64,000 bases of DNA from the NCBI RefSeq assembly GCF_031326345.1, contig NZ_CP133671.1, positions 5,828,001-5,892,000 of the forward strand, written 5' to 3'. Position numbers and translations under genes: made by a program. Shown piece after piece: positions 27,953 to 36,500 of the stretch. The notes under the pieces are model-generated. The model searched no databases and was not told the DNA's origin. It worked only from the letters and a program-made list of their open reading frames with translations. This DNA comes from Aureispira sp. CCB-E (GTDB lineage Bacteria; Bacteroidota; Bacteroidia; Chitinophagales; Saprospiraceae). Every line of letters starts with the position of its first letter. The first letter of the stretch is position 1.

Positions 27953-28009
27953 AAAAAATAATAACAAAATATAGGATTATTTTTGACCGCTTACTTACTT
28001 CCTATAACA

Positions 28010-28375
28010 ATGGAAAATGATGACTTACTAGACAACTCTGGAATTCAACAAGATCAACGAATTTTAGAAATGGTTCGGTGGTGGGAAATTCGACGCATTC
28101 CCTACAATATAATTGTTGGGTTGAGTGGTTTGTTAAGCAGTTTTGCTATTTTATCTCAACACCCCTCCATTAAATGGACTGAAATTTTGTGGTATGCTGC
28201 ACTACCCTATGGCTTATTTGCGAATGTAGCCTACCTAGCAGGTTGGGTTATTGAAATTTTGATTTTTTACTATTTTAACGGTAAACTCAATACTTCTATT
28301 CGAAATACACTATTGATTTTAGGAACTATCATCAGCCTCTTTCCCTTTCTTTTGGGACTTCTCCTTCTTTTTTAA
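28010..28375 (+). CDS. Small integral membrane protein, 121 aa
   Basis: I chose ATG 28010 (MENDDLLDNSG); the earlier TTG at 27983 lies inside the repeat. Three hydrophobic segments are visible at about residues 34-51 (YNIIVGLSGLLSSFAIL), 62-85 (ILWYAALPYGLFANVAYLAG) and 100-121 (TLLILGTIISLFPFLLGLLLLF). The product ends directly after the third segment. No family recognised. Its stop at 28375 abuts the convergent PLP-enzyme gene with no spacer. Confidence 0.65.
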   Translation: MENDDLLDNSGIQQDQRILEMVRWWEIRRIPYNIIVGLSGLLSSFAILSQHPSIKWTEILWYAALPYGLFANVAYLAGWVIEILIFYYFNGKLNTSIRNTLLILGTIISLFPFLLGLLLLF

Positions 28376-29674
28376 TCATTCTTTAAGCAAGCCTGTGATC
28401 ACTTCTAAAAAACGATCTAAGTCGCTAGTAGAAGTATATACATTAGGCGAAATTCGTATCCCCTCTACTCCTTCCAAGCTAGTTCGAGTATGGTGTATTC
28501 TATATTTTCGTTCCAATTTTGCAGAAATTAAATCAATATTCTTACTAGGCGTTCCAAACAAAGCAATCCCACCAGCATATTTATCTTGAAAAGAAGTATA
28601 AAACAACACCTCTTTACTACGTTGTAGTTCTTTTGCCCAATAATTTTTTAAATATCTCAATCTAGCTTCTTTTAGTTTAATACCAATCTGGTGGTGAAAC
28701 TGAATAGCAATGTGCGTTGCTTCTTCTCTAGCCAAAGAAATGGTTCCTTTATGTTCAAATTTCTCAATCACCGAAGTTTGACTGAAGTCATGCGGATACA
28801 TTGGCCATACGGAAGCTATTTTATCCTTTCTAATGTAGAGCATTCCTGTCCCAATTGGAGCCGACAACCACTTGTGGAGTGAACTAGCAAAGGCATCGCA
28901 CTTCAAGTCGCTTATCTTAAAATCAAGATGAGCAAGGGAGTGAGCACCATCAACCAAGGTAAAAATTCCTTTACTACGAGCATGCAGACATATTTGAGCA
29001 AGCACTGCAACGGGAATAATTTGTCCAGTCCAATTAATGACTTGCGTTAAATTGATAAATCGTGTTTTGGTTGTTATTTTTGACAAATAAATATCTAAAA
29101 TAGCCTTGTCATCCTCTATGGGAGTTGGCAAATTGACCCAAATTAATTTTATGCCATATCGCTTAGACAATTGTTCCCATCCTAATTTAACAGTAGAATA
29201 ATCCTGTTTAGATACAATAACTTCGTCTCCAGCTTTCCAATCTATTCCCAACATCACCGTATTCATGGCTTCTGTTGTATTCTGCATCAGTGCAATTTCT
29301 TCGGGCAAGCAACCTCCTAGTTGGGCTAACTTTTCTCGCAAAATAAACCGATTTTTGGGTAGTTCACGCGCCAAATAATGCGAAGGCATTTGATTGATTT
29401 GTTCCAAATATTTTTTTTGATCATTCAGGACAATCGTAGGTTGAGGAGCTACGCCACCGTTATTAAGATTTAAGTAACTCTTAGATACAGCATAAGCCAT
29501 TTGTACTCGTTTCCATAAATCTTCTCCTTGAATAGCTGCTTCTATAGGAAGGCTTGTTAACTCGTCAATTGTTTCGGTCAATTCTTCTGCGGCAATTGTT
29601 TCACTAAGCATAGAAAAAGAACCGAAAGCACTTGCTCCAATCATTTGTTTAAAAAAAGTCCGTCTATTGTTCAT
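28376..29674 (-). CDS. Exported class V aminotransferase (isopenicillin-N-epimerase/NifS-like)
   Basis: Start ATG 29672-29674 (MNNRRTFFKQMIGASAFG) gives 432 residues and a twin-arginine-type export signal with NRRTFFK, so the enzyme may be exported folded. It is a PLP fold-type I, class V protein. LNLNNGGVAPQP, ALMQNTTEAMNTVMLG, FTLVDGAHSLAHLDF (Asp that holds the pyridine nitrogen, His after it) and SSLHKWLSAPIGTGMLY (Schiff-base Lys) are intact. Similar proteins are annotated as isopenicillin N epimerase or cysteine desulfurase-like; the true substrate is not decidable. No biosynthetic cluster surrounds it. Confidence 0.82.
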   Translation of the reverse strand: MNNRRTFFKQMIGASAFGSFSMLSETIAAEELTETIDELTSLPIEAAIQGEDLWKRVQMAYAVSKSYLNLNNGGVAPQPTIVLNDQKKYLEQINQMPSHYLARELPKNRFILREKLAQLGGCLPEEIALMQNTTEAMNTVMLGIDWKAGDEVIVSKQDYSTVKLGWEQLSKRYGIKLIWVNLPTPIEDDKAILDIYLSKITTKTRFINLTQVINWTGQIIPVAVLAQICLHARSKGIFTLVDGAHSLAHLDFKISDLKCDAFASSLHKWLSAPIGTGMLYIRKDKIASVWPMYPHDFSQTSVIEKFEHKGTISLAREEATHIAIQFHHQIGIKLKEARLRYLKNYWAKELQRSKEVLFYTSFQDKYAGGIALFGTPSKNIDLISAKLERKYRIHHTRTSLEGVEGIRISPNVYTSTSDLDRFLEVITGLLKE

Positions 29675-30356
29675 GGTTAGATGGTTTGGGGTCAAAAAAT
29701 AAATAAGCAACAATACCTTCTACAATCTGCTCAATAATCCTATTTGACACATTGGGTTAGTTTCTTCAAAATTGTTTACAAAACAAGTTTTATCATCAAA
29801 CTAAAAATAGCAAACAATAGGCTACTATAACATTTTGTAACTTGATGCTTGCTCCCGAATGAGGCAAGCTCTGCAAAAAGTCTCGCAACATTAATAAATC
29901 GAACTATAAATTCTTTTCTTCTTACAAATGCCGAGTAGCTTATATCATATTCTTTAAATTTATTGCTAAATTTGTGCTGATTTTAAGCTTTAGTAAGTAG
30001 CAAAGTAGCTTTATTTCAATAAATAACAAATAGTACCAATATGATTTTTTATACTTTAACTAAATCAAGTAGTTAAACTCAATGTTCTATAATGGGTTTT
30101 ATATTGTCTTATAAGACAAATAATCTATAATCATACGATGGTTCTACTAAATATTTCTTTTTGTACTACTACTGACTTAAGATAAGGTGCTTTTCTCATT
30201 ATTTGTTGAAAAACTGAAAATTAAATACAGTTTTATTATAAATATGTGTCATAATAAATAGCGTACTTTAGGCTATATAATATTCTAGCACTTAAAATTC
30301 ACTTTAAAATTGCAAGGGTTATTGCAATACATTACAATATTGACTACAATTTTCTT
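29675..30356. other. 680-bp AT-rich non-coding region
   Basis: Between divergent genes. I see no convincing ORF, RNA gene or dispersed repeat; one short palindrome (GCTTGC...GCAAGC, near 29850-29875) may be a hairpin. Both promoters must lie here. Confidence 0.45.
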
Positions 30357-31073
30357 ATGAATATTTTCAGAAAACATAACATCCAAGTTATTTATGAAGA
30401 CAATCATCTTATTGCGATCAATAAGCCAGCAGGTTGGTTGGTGCAAGGAGATGAAACAGGTGATTTACCTCTAACGGAATTTGTCAAAGACTACATCAAA
30501 CGCCGATACAATAAACCTGGTGACGTTTTTCTAGGAGTTATCCACCGTTTAGATCGCCCTGTTAGTGGTGTGGTCGTCTATGCTCGTACAAGCAAAGCAC
30601 TTTCTAGAATGAACAAACTATTTCAAGATAGACAGGTTCAAAAAGAATACGTTGCGGTAGTAGAACACCGTCCTTTGGAACTAGAAGATACGTTGGTACA
30701 TTATCTATCAAAGGATACGGAAAGAAATGTTACGAATGCGTACAACAAACAAAAATACAAGAGTGCTAAACGCTCTGAGTTATCGTATCAATATTTGGGT
30801 GGGCTAGCAGATCATCACTTATTAAAAATTTTGCCGATTACAGGACGTTCGCATCAAATTCGAGTGCAACTGGCTAGAATAGGTTGCAACATTCGTGGGG
30901 ATAAAAAATATGGTGCTTCTAAATTTAATACAGATCCAGGAGTCATTCACCTTCATTCCAACAAATTGTCCTTTGTCCATCCTGTAAAAAAAGAGCCTAT
31001 TGTCATTACAGCTCCCCTCCCCGAAAAAGATCAGGTATGGCAAATGTATGCCCATATTGTAGATGAATTATAA
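30357..31073 (+). CDS. RluA-family pseudouridine synthase
   Basis: The 238-residue protein has the RluA catalytic motif HRLDRPVSGVVVYARTSKA with the essential Asp (HRLDR). IYEDNHLIAINKPAGWLVQ is the usual N-terminal block, and GRSHQIRVQLARIG and GDKKYGA the RNA-binding end. There is no S4 domain, so it is of the short RluC-like or TruC-like type. It isomerises uridine in rRNA or tRNA; the target site cannot be told from sequence alone. It ends before a 13-bp perfect hairpin and the convergent esterase gene. Confidence 0.88.
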   Translation: MNIFRKHNIQVIYEDNHLIAINKPAGWLVQGDETGDLPLTEFVKDYIKRRYNKPGDVFLGVIHRLDRPVSGVVVYARTSKALSRMNKLFQDRQVQKEYVAVVEHRPLELEDTLVHYLSKDTERNVTNAYNKQKYKSAKRSELSYQYLGGLADHHLLKILPITGRSHQIRVQLARIGCNIRGDKKYGASKFNTDPGVIHLHSNKLSFVHPVKKEPIVITAPLPEKDQVWQMYAHIVDEL

Positions 31074-31096
31074 CAATAATTAGATATTTTCGAATA

Positions 31097-31129
31097 GAAC
31101 TGAGTTCACTAGCAATGTGAACTCAGTTC
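31097..31129. other. 13-bp perfect inverted repeat between convergent genes
   Basis: GAACTGAGTTCAC (31097-31109) and GTGAACTCAGTTC (31117-31129) with a 7-nt loop. No T-run follows on either strand, so a rho-independent terminator is doubtful, but its position between two convergent stops suggests transcription end or mRNA 3'-end stabilisation. Confidence 0.5.
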
Positions 31130-31185
31130 CATTCTTGATTCACACTAATCAAACAATACAAGTTATAAAACATAGACAACGGGTA

Positions 31186-32085
31186 TTATTTTATTTGTTG
31201 AAGAATGATCTTTTCAATTTTTTTCAATGCGTTGACTCCTTCCTTCATCACTGGCAACAAAGGCCATATATGCGGCATTTTTTTCCCTATTGTAACGTTC
31301 AAATCAACACCTTCTTGTTCCATTTTTGCTCTACCTAATTTTTGATCGGGATACAAAACATCGTATTCTCCCATAAATAAATCAACGGGCGGAAAATTTT
31401 TGAAACTTCCATAAAGTGGTGATAGCATCGGATCTTTAATGTCTAAATTTCCTTGACACATTCTTTTTGCCGACAACACACCTTTCTTACTTAACATACA
31501 ATCATAAGGATCAACACGATCAATCTCAGGATTGGTCATACTACCATCAAAAGCAGGGCTAATGGCAATCAATCGCCTTGGCAAAGGTTGCTGCTTGGCT
31601 ATCAATCGCTGTGTTAGCGTTAGAATAAGATTGCCACCTGCTGAATCTCCTATCAAGATAATTCTAGAAGCATCATATTGTTCCAAAGCTTTGGCATAAA
31701 CAGCATCTATATTTTGAGTTGTTTCTAGAATTTTAGCCTCGGGTGCTTTGGGGTAATCTAGCATCCAAGCATTGATTCCTGTATTTCGCACCAATTTCGC
31801 CAAGCTGTCCCAACTTAGCAGATTAGGTCCACTTACAAAGGCTCCTCCTGGGCAATACAACAGCAAAAATTGATCATTGTTGTATTTTTTAGGAACAAGG
31901 CTTGTTACCAAAGTATTCAAAACCTTAAATTGAGTACTAGCGTTTCCTTTTAACACACGTTTACTGGGTATATGAATATCTTCTTTTCGGAGTTTTTCAT
32001 ACGGAATAGGGTCTTGTGCAAAAATTTTCTTTAGTCCCTTGATTCTTAAAACAGTCGTAACAATATAATACGAAAGGCTAGGCAT
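31186..32085 (-). CDS. Alpha/beta hydrolase (HSL-like esterase)
   Basis: I choose ATG 32083-32085 (MPSLSYYIVTT), giving 299 residues. The longer frame to 32187 encodes its first ~25 residues from a dispersed repeat, so it is unlikely to be the real start. Family motifs: LLYCPGGAFVSGP (oxyanion HGGGF region, with CPGG in place of HGG), GDSAGGNLILTL (nucleophile Ser in GDSAG), MGEYDVLYPD (Asp) and KKMPHIWPLLP (His). This is the hormone-sensitive-lipase (alpha/beta hydrolase-3) group; the substrate is probably a short-chain or lipid ester. The changed His at the oxyanion motif is atypical. Confidence 0.8.
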   Translation of the reverse strand: MPSLSYYIVTTVLRIKGLKKIFAQDPIPYEKLRKEDIHIPSKRVLKGNASTQFKVLNTLVTSLVPKKYNNDQFLLLYCPGGAFVSGPNLLSWDSLAKLVRNTGINAWMLDYPKAPEAKILETTQNIDAVYAKALEQYDASRIILIGDSAGGNLILTLTQRLIAKQQPLPRRLIAISPAFDGSMTNPEIDRVDPYDCMLSKKGVLSAKRMCQGNLDIKDPMLSPLYGSFKNFPPVDLFMGEYDVLYPDQKLGRAKMEQEGVDLNVTIGKKMPHIWPLLPVMKEGVNALKKIEKIILQQIK

Positions 32086-32112
32086 GATCTTATTTTTAAT
32101 GTACAATAATCT

Positions 32113-32178
32113 AATACTCCGTTGAAACCACGCAGTAGCAGCGCAACTAACTAAAAGCAAAGTGCTCACGCAGTAAAT
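32113..32178 (-). repeat. Dispersed GCTGCTACTGCGTGG repeat, copy B
   Basis: On the minus strand this reads GAGCACTTTGCTTTTAGTTA then GTTGCGCTGCTACTGCGTGG and TTTCAACGGAGTATT. It matches the second half of the copy at 35133-35221 in the opposite orientation. It lies just upstream of the esterase start. Confidence 0.65.
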
Positions 32179-32225
32179 CGCATTCACTGGATAGCATTTT
32201 ATAAAAACTTTTATCCATTATTTTT

Positions 32226-33608
32226 TCATAAATATCCCAAGCGCAATTCTGTGCCCCCCTTTTCTTCTACGGCTAATGTTAATAACAATAAATTTTGATA
32301 GGTTTCCACCCATGCTTTGGGGCTTGAGTTAATTTGTTCTAACTTCAAATCTTCTAAGGCATTTTTATGTTCCTCGCATTGCCCTAAAAAATGCTTCAAA
32401 CTATCCCTAAGCCTCGGTGTTAATGCCCATGCTTTTTCATTTTCTTCATTGTTGTCTTCCGCTTTGTACTGCTTTTTGAGTGGTACTAAGTCTGCCCTAT
32501 AAGTTTCCCCCAAACATTCTAAAAAAGTTTTTTCTTCATTATCGGAGGGATTTAAATTAGAAAACGACCAAAGATTTTGTGCCAATTGATCAGAAGTCAT
32601 ACTTAGATTCAAATGCTCTAAATCCAATACAGTCACTACTCTATCTTTTTTGTACTCCACCCTCAAATCAGCTGGAATTGGAGGCAATTCTATTTTTTTA
32701 ACCTGTTTTTTAACCTCTTTAGAATTGGTCGTATCCTCTTCTAGTGGTAATTTAGTTTTAGGTAAGACAAGCTCTTTTTTAGGATTAAGTTGCATTTCAT
32801 CTTTTAACTCTGACAACAACTCTTTTTTACTCTTCGGAATTACCAATTCTGAATCAGGGTCATATTTTAGTCCCGATTTCACTTTTCGTTCCTGATATTT
32901 GGCATCTTCCTTAGAATCCTTTACTTCCTGCTTTGTTTCCTCTAAATCATATTTAGAAGCATCTAAATCACGTTGCAACTCATCTAATAATGCCCTTTTA
33001 GAAATAGGTGTCTCTAAATTGTCAGACAATGGCTCGTTTAATGTTGTCTTAGGAGATACTTCTCGATCTTCTTCCTTTCCTTCTACTGTCAATACAGCAT
33101 CTTTGTCCATCGGCAACTGAACCGGTTCTTCAGAAGTTTTAGGTACCTCTTTAACTGGGAGTGTTGTTCCCCAATTTTGTATTTCAATTATATTTCCTTC
33201 TGGATCTTGAACATAGACAAAAGTCAAGGTTCCCAAATCAGGGATAGATTTTGTCGCAATTCTTCCATATTTTTTACCTCCCAATTCTAGTACTTTTTCC
33301 ACTACTTCATGCACATCATCCACCTCAAAAGCTAAATGACCAAAGCCTTTTCGATTCGGCATAGACTCTGCTGCTGCTTCCATTTTGTCGTATTCAAAAA
33401 TTTCTAGCGTTGGTCCATTTTTACCATAGCCAGGCAGTCTTAAATGAGCTCCTTTGATGTGAGCATTAGGAACACCAGTCGCCTTGGACAGCCATTCACC
33501 AGACAAATCTCGCTGCGGCAATAGCAGTTTACAGTTAAAAACTTGAATGTAAAATCCAGCCAAAGCTTTCCAATCTTTACTGATAATATTGGTATGAACG
33601 TATTTCAT
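32226..33608 (-). CDS. VOC/glyoxalase-domain protein with long charged C-terminal extension
   Basis: The first ~130 of 460 residues are a vicinal-oxygen-chelate domain: HTNIISKDWKALAGFYIQVF, KGFGHLAFEVDDVHEVVEKV and YVQDPEGNIIEIQNWG. These carry the usual metal-ligand His and Glu positions. Residues ~140-310 are a highly charged, Lys/Glu/Pro-rich low-complexity linker with repeated KKELL-type units. A C-terminal helical domain (about 320-460) has no family I know. This long extension is unusual for glyoxalase-like proteins, which are normally ~130-300 residues. Substrate and the function of the tail are unknown. Confidence 0.7.
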   Translation of the reverse strand: MKYVHTNIISKDWKALAGFYIQVFNCKLLLPQRDLSGEWLSKATGVPNAHIKGAHLRLPGYGKNGPTLEIFEYDKMEAAAESMPNRKGFGHLAFEVDDVHEVVEKVLELGGKKYGRIATKSIPDLGTLTFVYVQDPEGNIIEIQNWGTTLPVKEVPKTSEEPVQLPMDKDAVLTVEGKEEDREVSPKTTLNEPLSDNLETPISKRALLDELQRDLDASKYDLEETKQEVKDSKEDAKYQERKVKSGLKYDPDSELVIPKSKKELLSELKDEMQLNPKKELVLPKTKLPLEEDTTNSKEVKKQVKKIELPPIPADLRVEYKKDRVVTVLDLEHLNLSMTSDQLAQNLWSFSNLNPSDNEEKTFLECLGETYRADLVPLKKQYKAEDNNEENEKAWALTPRLRDSLKHFLGQCEEHKNALEDLKLEQINSSPKAWVETYQNLLLLTLAVEEKGGTELRLGYL

Positions 33609-33684
33609 GTATGGTCAATAGTTAAGTAAAAGGATAAATTAGTTATTCAAATATCAGCCTAATAAGTGAGGTAAATACTTCCGA

Positions 33685-34722
33685 TTAATTTAAAATAGAG
33701 CCATTTTTTTGCTCTAACTTGTGTTGCCATTTTTTAATAATAGCCACTCTCGAAGGAACCAACTCTTTCTTTTTAAATCGTTGCTCCATAAAATTTGGAA
33801 TATAAACATCCAACAAGCACAGCATCAGTTCTGCTCCTTGAATATTTCTTCGCTTGGCACCAATATCTTTTAGATAAATCTCTTTAATATCAGCAGCTAT
33901 TAAATCCGTCCAAGCTTTCAACTCTTCTATAGCATTTCTCATATCTTCAAAAGATACCTCTAGCTTATGCAAGTGATATAACAACAAATGATCGATGTAA
34001 CTTGGTTCCTCTTCTCGATTTTTAAAATAATGGTTTAAAAATACATTCAAACTATCGATATTCACTTTTTGATTTAGTTGAAAAGCGCCCTCATCTTCAA
34101 TTTCCTTTTGCAACTTTTTTCGATACGTGTCAATATCTTGTTTTAGAATTTCAAAATGATAATCTGCCTCCTCAAATTTTGCAGACAACCAATATAGCTT
34201 TCGTACAAATTCATCAGGAATTTCAATTTCTTTTTTATAATTCAGCTTGTGTTCAATTTCCGCCCAAGTATGCATCAAGATTGTTCTAATTTGAATTTCA
34301 ATCTTCAAATCTTCCAAACCTCTATAGTTTGGTGCCCCTAACCACTCTTTTTTTATTTTGACAATATAATGCGTAGAGCGATAACCAAATTCACTCACTT
34401 TTAGAATGCTTGATTTGTCTTCGTTGCGAATAATTTCAAATTCATCCCGAATGATTTGTTTGATTTTTTGAATATCTTGGTTGTAATAGCAAATAATACG
34501 TATACCACAAAAATCTTCGGTTTCATCAAAAGGGTTGAGATACTGCTTCCTACCTATCTTTTCAAAGAAGGACTTAAACTCCTTTATTCTATAAGAAACA
34601 TTCAAATAAGTAATTTCTTCAGCATTTAAAAAACCTTCTATTGCTTGGGTAGCATTGACTCCTAATCGTTCGTAAAGTGGTTGTAATTGAAAATATCGCT
34701 CCTTTATTTCGGATTTTTCCAT
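33685..34722 (-). CDS. RelA/SpoT synthetase-domain protein
   Basis: The 345-residue protein contains a (p)ppGpp-synthetase-like domain at about residues 25-170. Motifs: RIKEFKSFFEKIG, DFCGIRIICYY (Asp for metal), EFGYRSTHYIVKI (the GYRSTHY motif) and IEIQIRTILMHTWAEIEHKL (EIQIRT...HTWAEIEHK). The C-terminal ~170 residues are helical and have no HD hydrolase, TGS or ACT domain. It could be a small alarmone synthetase, or a toxSAS-type toxin that pyrophosphorylates tRNA or NTPs. No cognate antitoxin gene is evident next to it. The nearby tRNA is more than 300 bp away. Confidence 0.8.
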   Translation of the reverse strand: MEKSEIKERYFQLQPLYERLGVNATQAIEGFLNAEEITYLNVSYRIKEFKSFFEKIGRKQYLNPFDETEDFCGIRIICYYNQDIQKIKQIIRDEFEIIRNEDKSSILKVSEFGYRSTHYIVKIKKEWLGAPNYRGLEDLKIEIQIRTILMHTWAEIEHKLNYKKEIEIPDEFVRKLYWLSAKFEEADYHFEILKQDIDTYRKKLQKEIEDEGAFQLNQKVNIDSLNVFLNHYFKNREEEPSYIDHLLLYHLHKLEVSFEDMRNAIEELKAWTDLIAADIKEIYLKDIGAKRRNIQGAELMLCLLDVYIPNFMEQRFKKKELVPSRVAIIKKWQHKLEQKNGSILN

Positions 34723-35050
34723 AAATGATAATTGAGTTTTAATAAGTAGTAGTTTATTACTCCCTTATACGCAACGATTTTGGCACTAAACAGCTCTAAC
34801 CTTTGGGATATTTTAAATTGGGTCATGTCATTTATATGCCCAAAACAGCTCTATTTTACTACTACTGGCACAGTTTCAGTGAACTGTTGTATAAAAGGGA
34901 AAAATTCAAATCTCTTTACACATCAAATATAATCTAAATAGTCTATTAGCACAAACAAACCATCAGGAAGTAAAAGATTCGATCTATTAAACATTATCAT
35001 AACAACCCAAATTACATCTAGAAGTTCAAAAATACTCCCATAATAAAACA

Positions 35051-35121
35051 AAGACTACACAGGACTCGAACCTATAGCTGCGATTTATGAGACCGCCGTG
35101 TTTCCATTACACCAATAGTCT
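35051..35121 (-). tRNA. tRNA(CAT), elongator Met-like or Ile-like, atypical
   Basis: A 71-nt cloverleaf folds on the minus strand: acceptor AGACTAT/GTAGTCT, D stem GTGT/ACAC with a 7-nt loop, anticodon stem GCGGT/ATCGC with loop CTCATAA (anticodon CAT). A 4-nt variable region follows, then T stem ATAGG/CCTGT with loop TTCGAGT. CCA is not encoded. It is not the initiator: position 1-72 is A-U and the three G-C pairs of the anticodon stem are absent. The discriminator is U73, unusual for Met or Ile tRNA. The acceptor pairing extends outward to 10 bp (ACAAAGACTA/TAGTCTTTGT). It may be a divergent functional tRNA or a tRNA-derived pseudogene. Confidence 0.6.
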
Positions 35122-35132
35122 TTGTTGTTTAG

Positions 35133-35221
35133 TAGTTAGCTGCGCTGCTACTGCGTGGTACTTCATGAGCGCTTTGCTTTTAGTTAGCTGCACTGCTACT
35201 TTGTGGTTTCAACGAACTATT
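35133..35221 (+). repeat. Dispersed GCTGCTACTGCGTGG repeat, tandem copy C
   Basis: Two units stand in tandem: TAGTTAGCTGCGCTGCTACT at 35133 and TAGTTAGCTGCACTGCTACT at 35181, ending TTTCAACGAACTATT at 35221. A short GAGCGCTTTGCTT joiner between them is also present in copy B. Confidence 0.65.
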
Positions 35222-35301
35222 GTGTTGTTTAAACAACGGTTTTAACGATAAACTAATACAGCATTGAATAAAGGATGCGACATAAATTATTTAATGCTGT
35301 A

Positions 35302-36372
35302 TTAAAGTCCGTCATGTTTGAAAGTAAAATCTAATTCTGATAAATCAATACTATACTGTACTGCAACTAAGTTTTTCTTGTTTTTCAGTTTGAATATCAA
35401 TTTAGTTTTGGTTTGTTTTTCAATTTCGATCAAACCAAAATTATTCTTTCGAATAGGAAACCCAATTCGATTTTTGTTGGGCTCTATGTCATGCCAACTC
35501 TGTGTTAATCCACTTGATGTAATATCATAGATTGGATAAGTATGCGCATTCTCATATTTAGATATTTCTCCCCAGTGTACATCTCCAGATAAAAAGACCA
35601 CGCCCTTGGCTTTGGTTTCTTGGATAAGCTGCACCATTTTTTTGCGTTCGTGGGGTACATTCGTCCAAGACTCCCAACCATTGTATTCGTGTGAGAACTG
35701 ATTGCTAGAAGCAATGATTCTTAAATCCGCCTTTTCTTCTAATTTTGTTTTTAACCAAGCCCATTGCTCTGCTCCCAAAAACGTTGAATCAGGAGATATT
35801 GTTGGTTGATAATCATTTTTGTAAGGAGTATTTTTTTCTTTCATCCGTGCTGTCAAATTATCTCTAAACGTCCGAGTATCCAATAAAATAACTTGAATAT
35901 CAATCGGCGCATCTTTTAGGCGAACAGCATGGTATATCCCCCTATGCTTCCAACGCTCTGAATTCTTAGGTTCTTCCCAAAAATTGAGGAAAATTTCTTT
36001 AGAAGCCTCTTTAAATGGATAATATCGCCCTGCATCGTTTTCACCAAAATCATGGTCATCCCAAGTCGCCAATATATCCGTAGCCTGTTTTAAGCGTTGA
36101 AACTCTGGTTTGGCAGCCAACTGATCATATTTTTTTTGCAAGACATCCATATCTCGAGTATCGCCATAAATATTATCACCCAAATAGATAAACACATCAG
36201 GCTTATTGTCTACAATTGCATCCAAAATTGGCTGCTCTTTTGTTTGTTTTGCACAAGACCCAAAAGCGATCCGATATCGTTTCACCAACTGCTCTCCTTC
36301 TGGCACCCATTTCCCAGCACAAGCACTCATTATAACAGCAATGGTCATCAAGTAACCCAATGGTCGTTTCAT
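35302..36372 (-). CDS. PhoD-like alkaline phosphatase/phosphodiesterase lipoprotein
   Basis: The 356-residue product has a lipoprotein signal (IAVIMSAC-AGK). It is a calcineurin-like metallophosphoesterase of the PhoD type: IAFGSCAKQTKEQP, FIYLGDNIYGDT (metal-binding Asp), ILATWDDHDFGEND, VILLDTRTFRDNL, IIASSNQFSHEYNGW and VFLSGDVHWGEISKYE (metal-binding GDxHWG). These enzymes hydrolyse phosphate mono- or diesters at the cell surface. The Tat signal of classic PhoD is replaced by a lipoprotein signal. It lies 130 bp downstream of the caspase-like gene on the same strand. Confidence 0.86.
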   Translation of the reverse strand: MKRPLGYLMTIAVIMSACAGKWVPEGEQLVKRYRIAFGSCAKQTKEQPILDAIVDNKPDVFIYLGDNIYGDTRDMDVLQKKYDQLAAKPEFQRLKQATDILATWDDHDFGENDAGRYYPFKEASKEIFLNFWEEPKNSERWKHRGIYHAVRLKDAPIDIQVILLDTRTFRDNLTARMKEKNTPYKNDYQPTISPDSTFLGAEQWAWLKTKLEEKADLRIIASSNQFSHEYNGWESWTNVPHERKKMVQLIQETKAKGVVFLSGDVHWGEISKYENAHTYPIYDITSSGLTQSWHDIEPNKNRIGFPIRKNNFGLIEIEKQTKTKLIFKLKNKKNLVAVQYSIDLSELDFTFKHDGL

Positions 36373-36500
36373 AGTTATTTTAGTTTTTTCTTTGCAGCTA
36401 ACTTTTCTTCATCACTCGAATGGCATCATAAATATACCCTTGACCCAAATTTCTATCAATATCCTCTAATCGCACAAAATTCCGACAACGAACATATTTT

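Larger units (their letters stand above)
26678..27994. repeat. 53-bp palindromic repeat split by the IS
   Basis: Removing the IS and one 10-bp duplication joins GTAATCGTTCAAAAAAATAA (26678-) to a right arm ending ATTATTTTTGACCGCTTAC at 27994. The two arms are imperfect inverted repeats. Related arms lie at 23136-23154 and 25473-25649. Confidence 0.5.
34723..35301. other. Intergenic region with tRNA-like gene and repeat
   Basis: Holds the tRNA-like gene (35051-35121), the tandem repeat C (35133-35221) and a 12-bp inverted repeat TAATACAGCATT/AATGCTGTATTA (35254-35265 and 35293-35304). The last overlaps the stop of the phosphatase gene. The remainder is AT-rich without ORFs. Confidence 0.55.
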
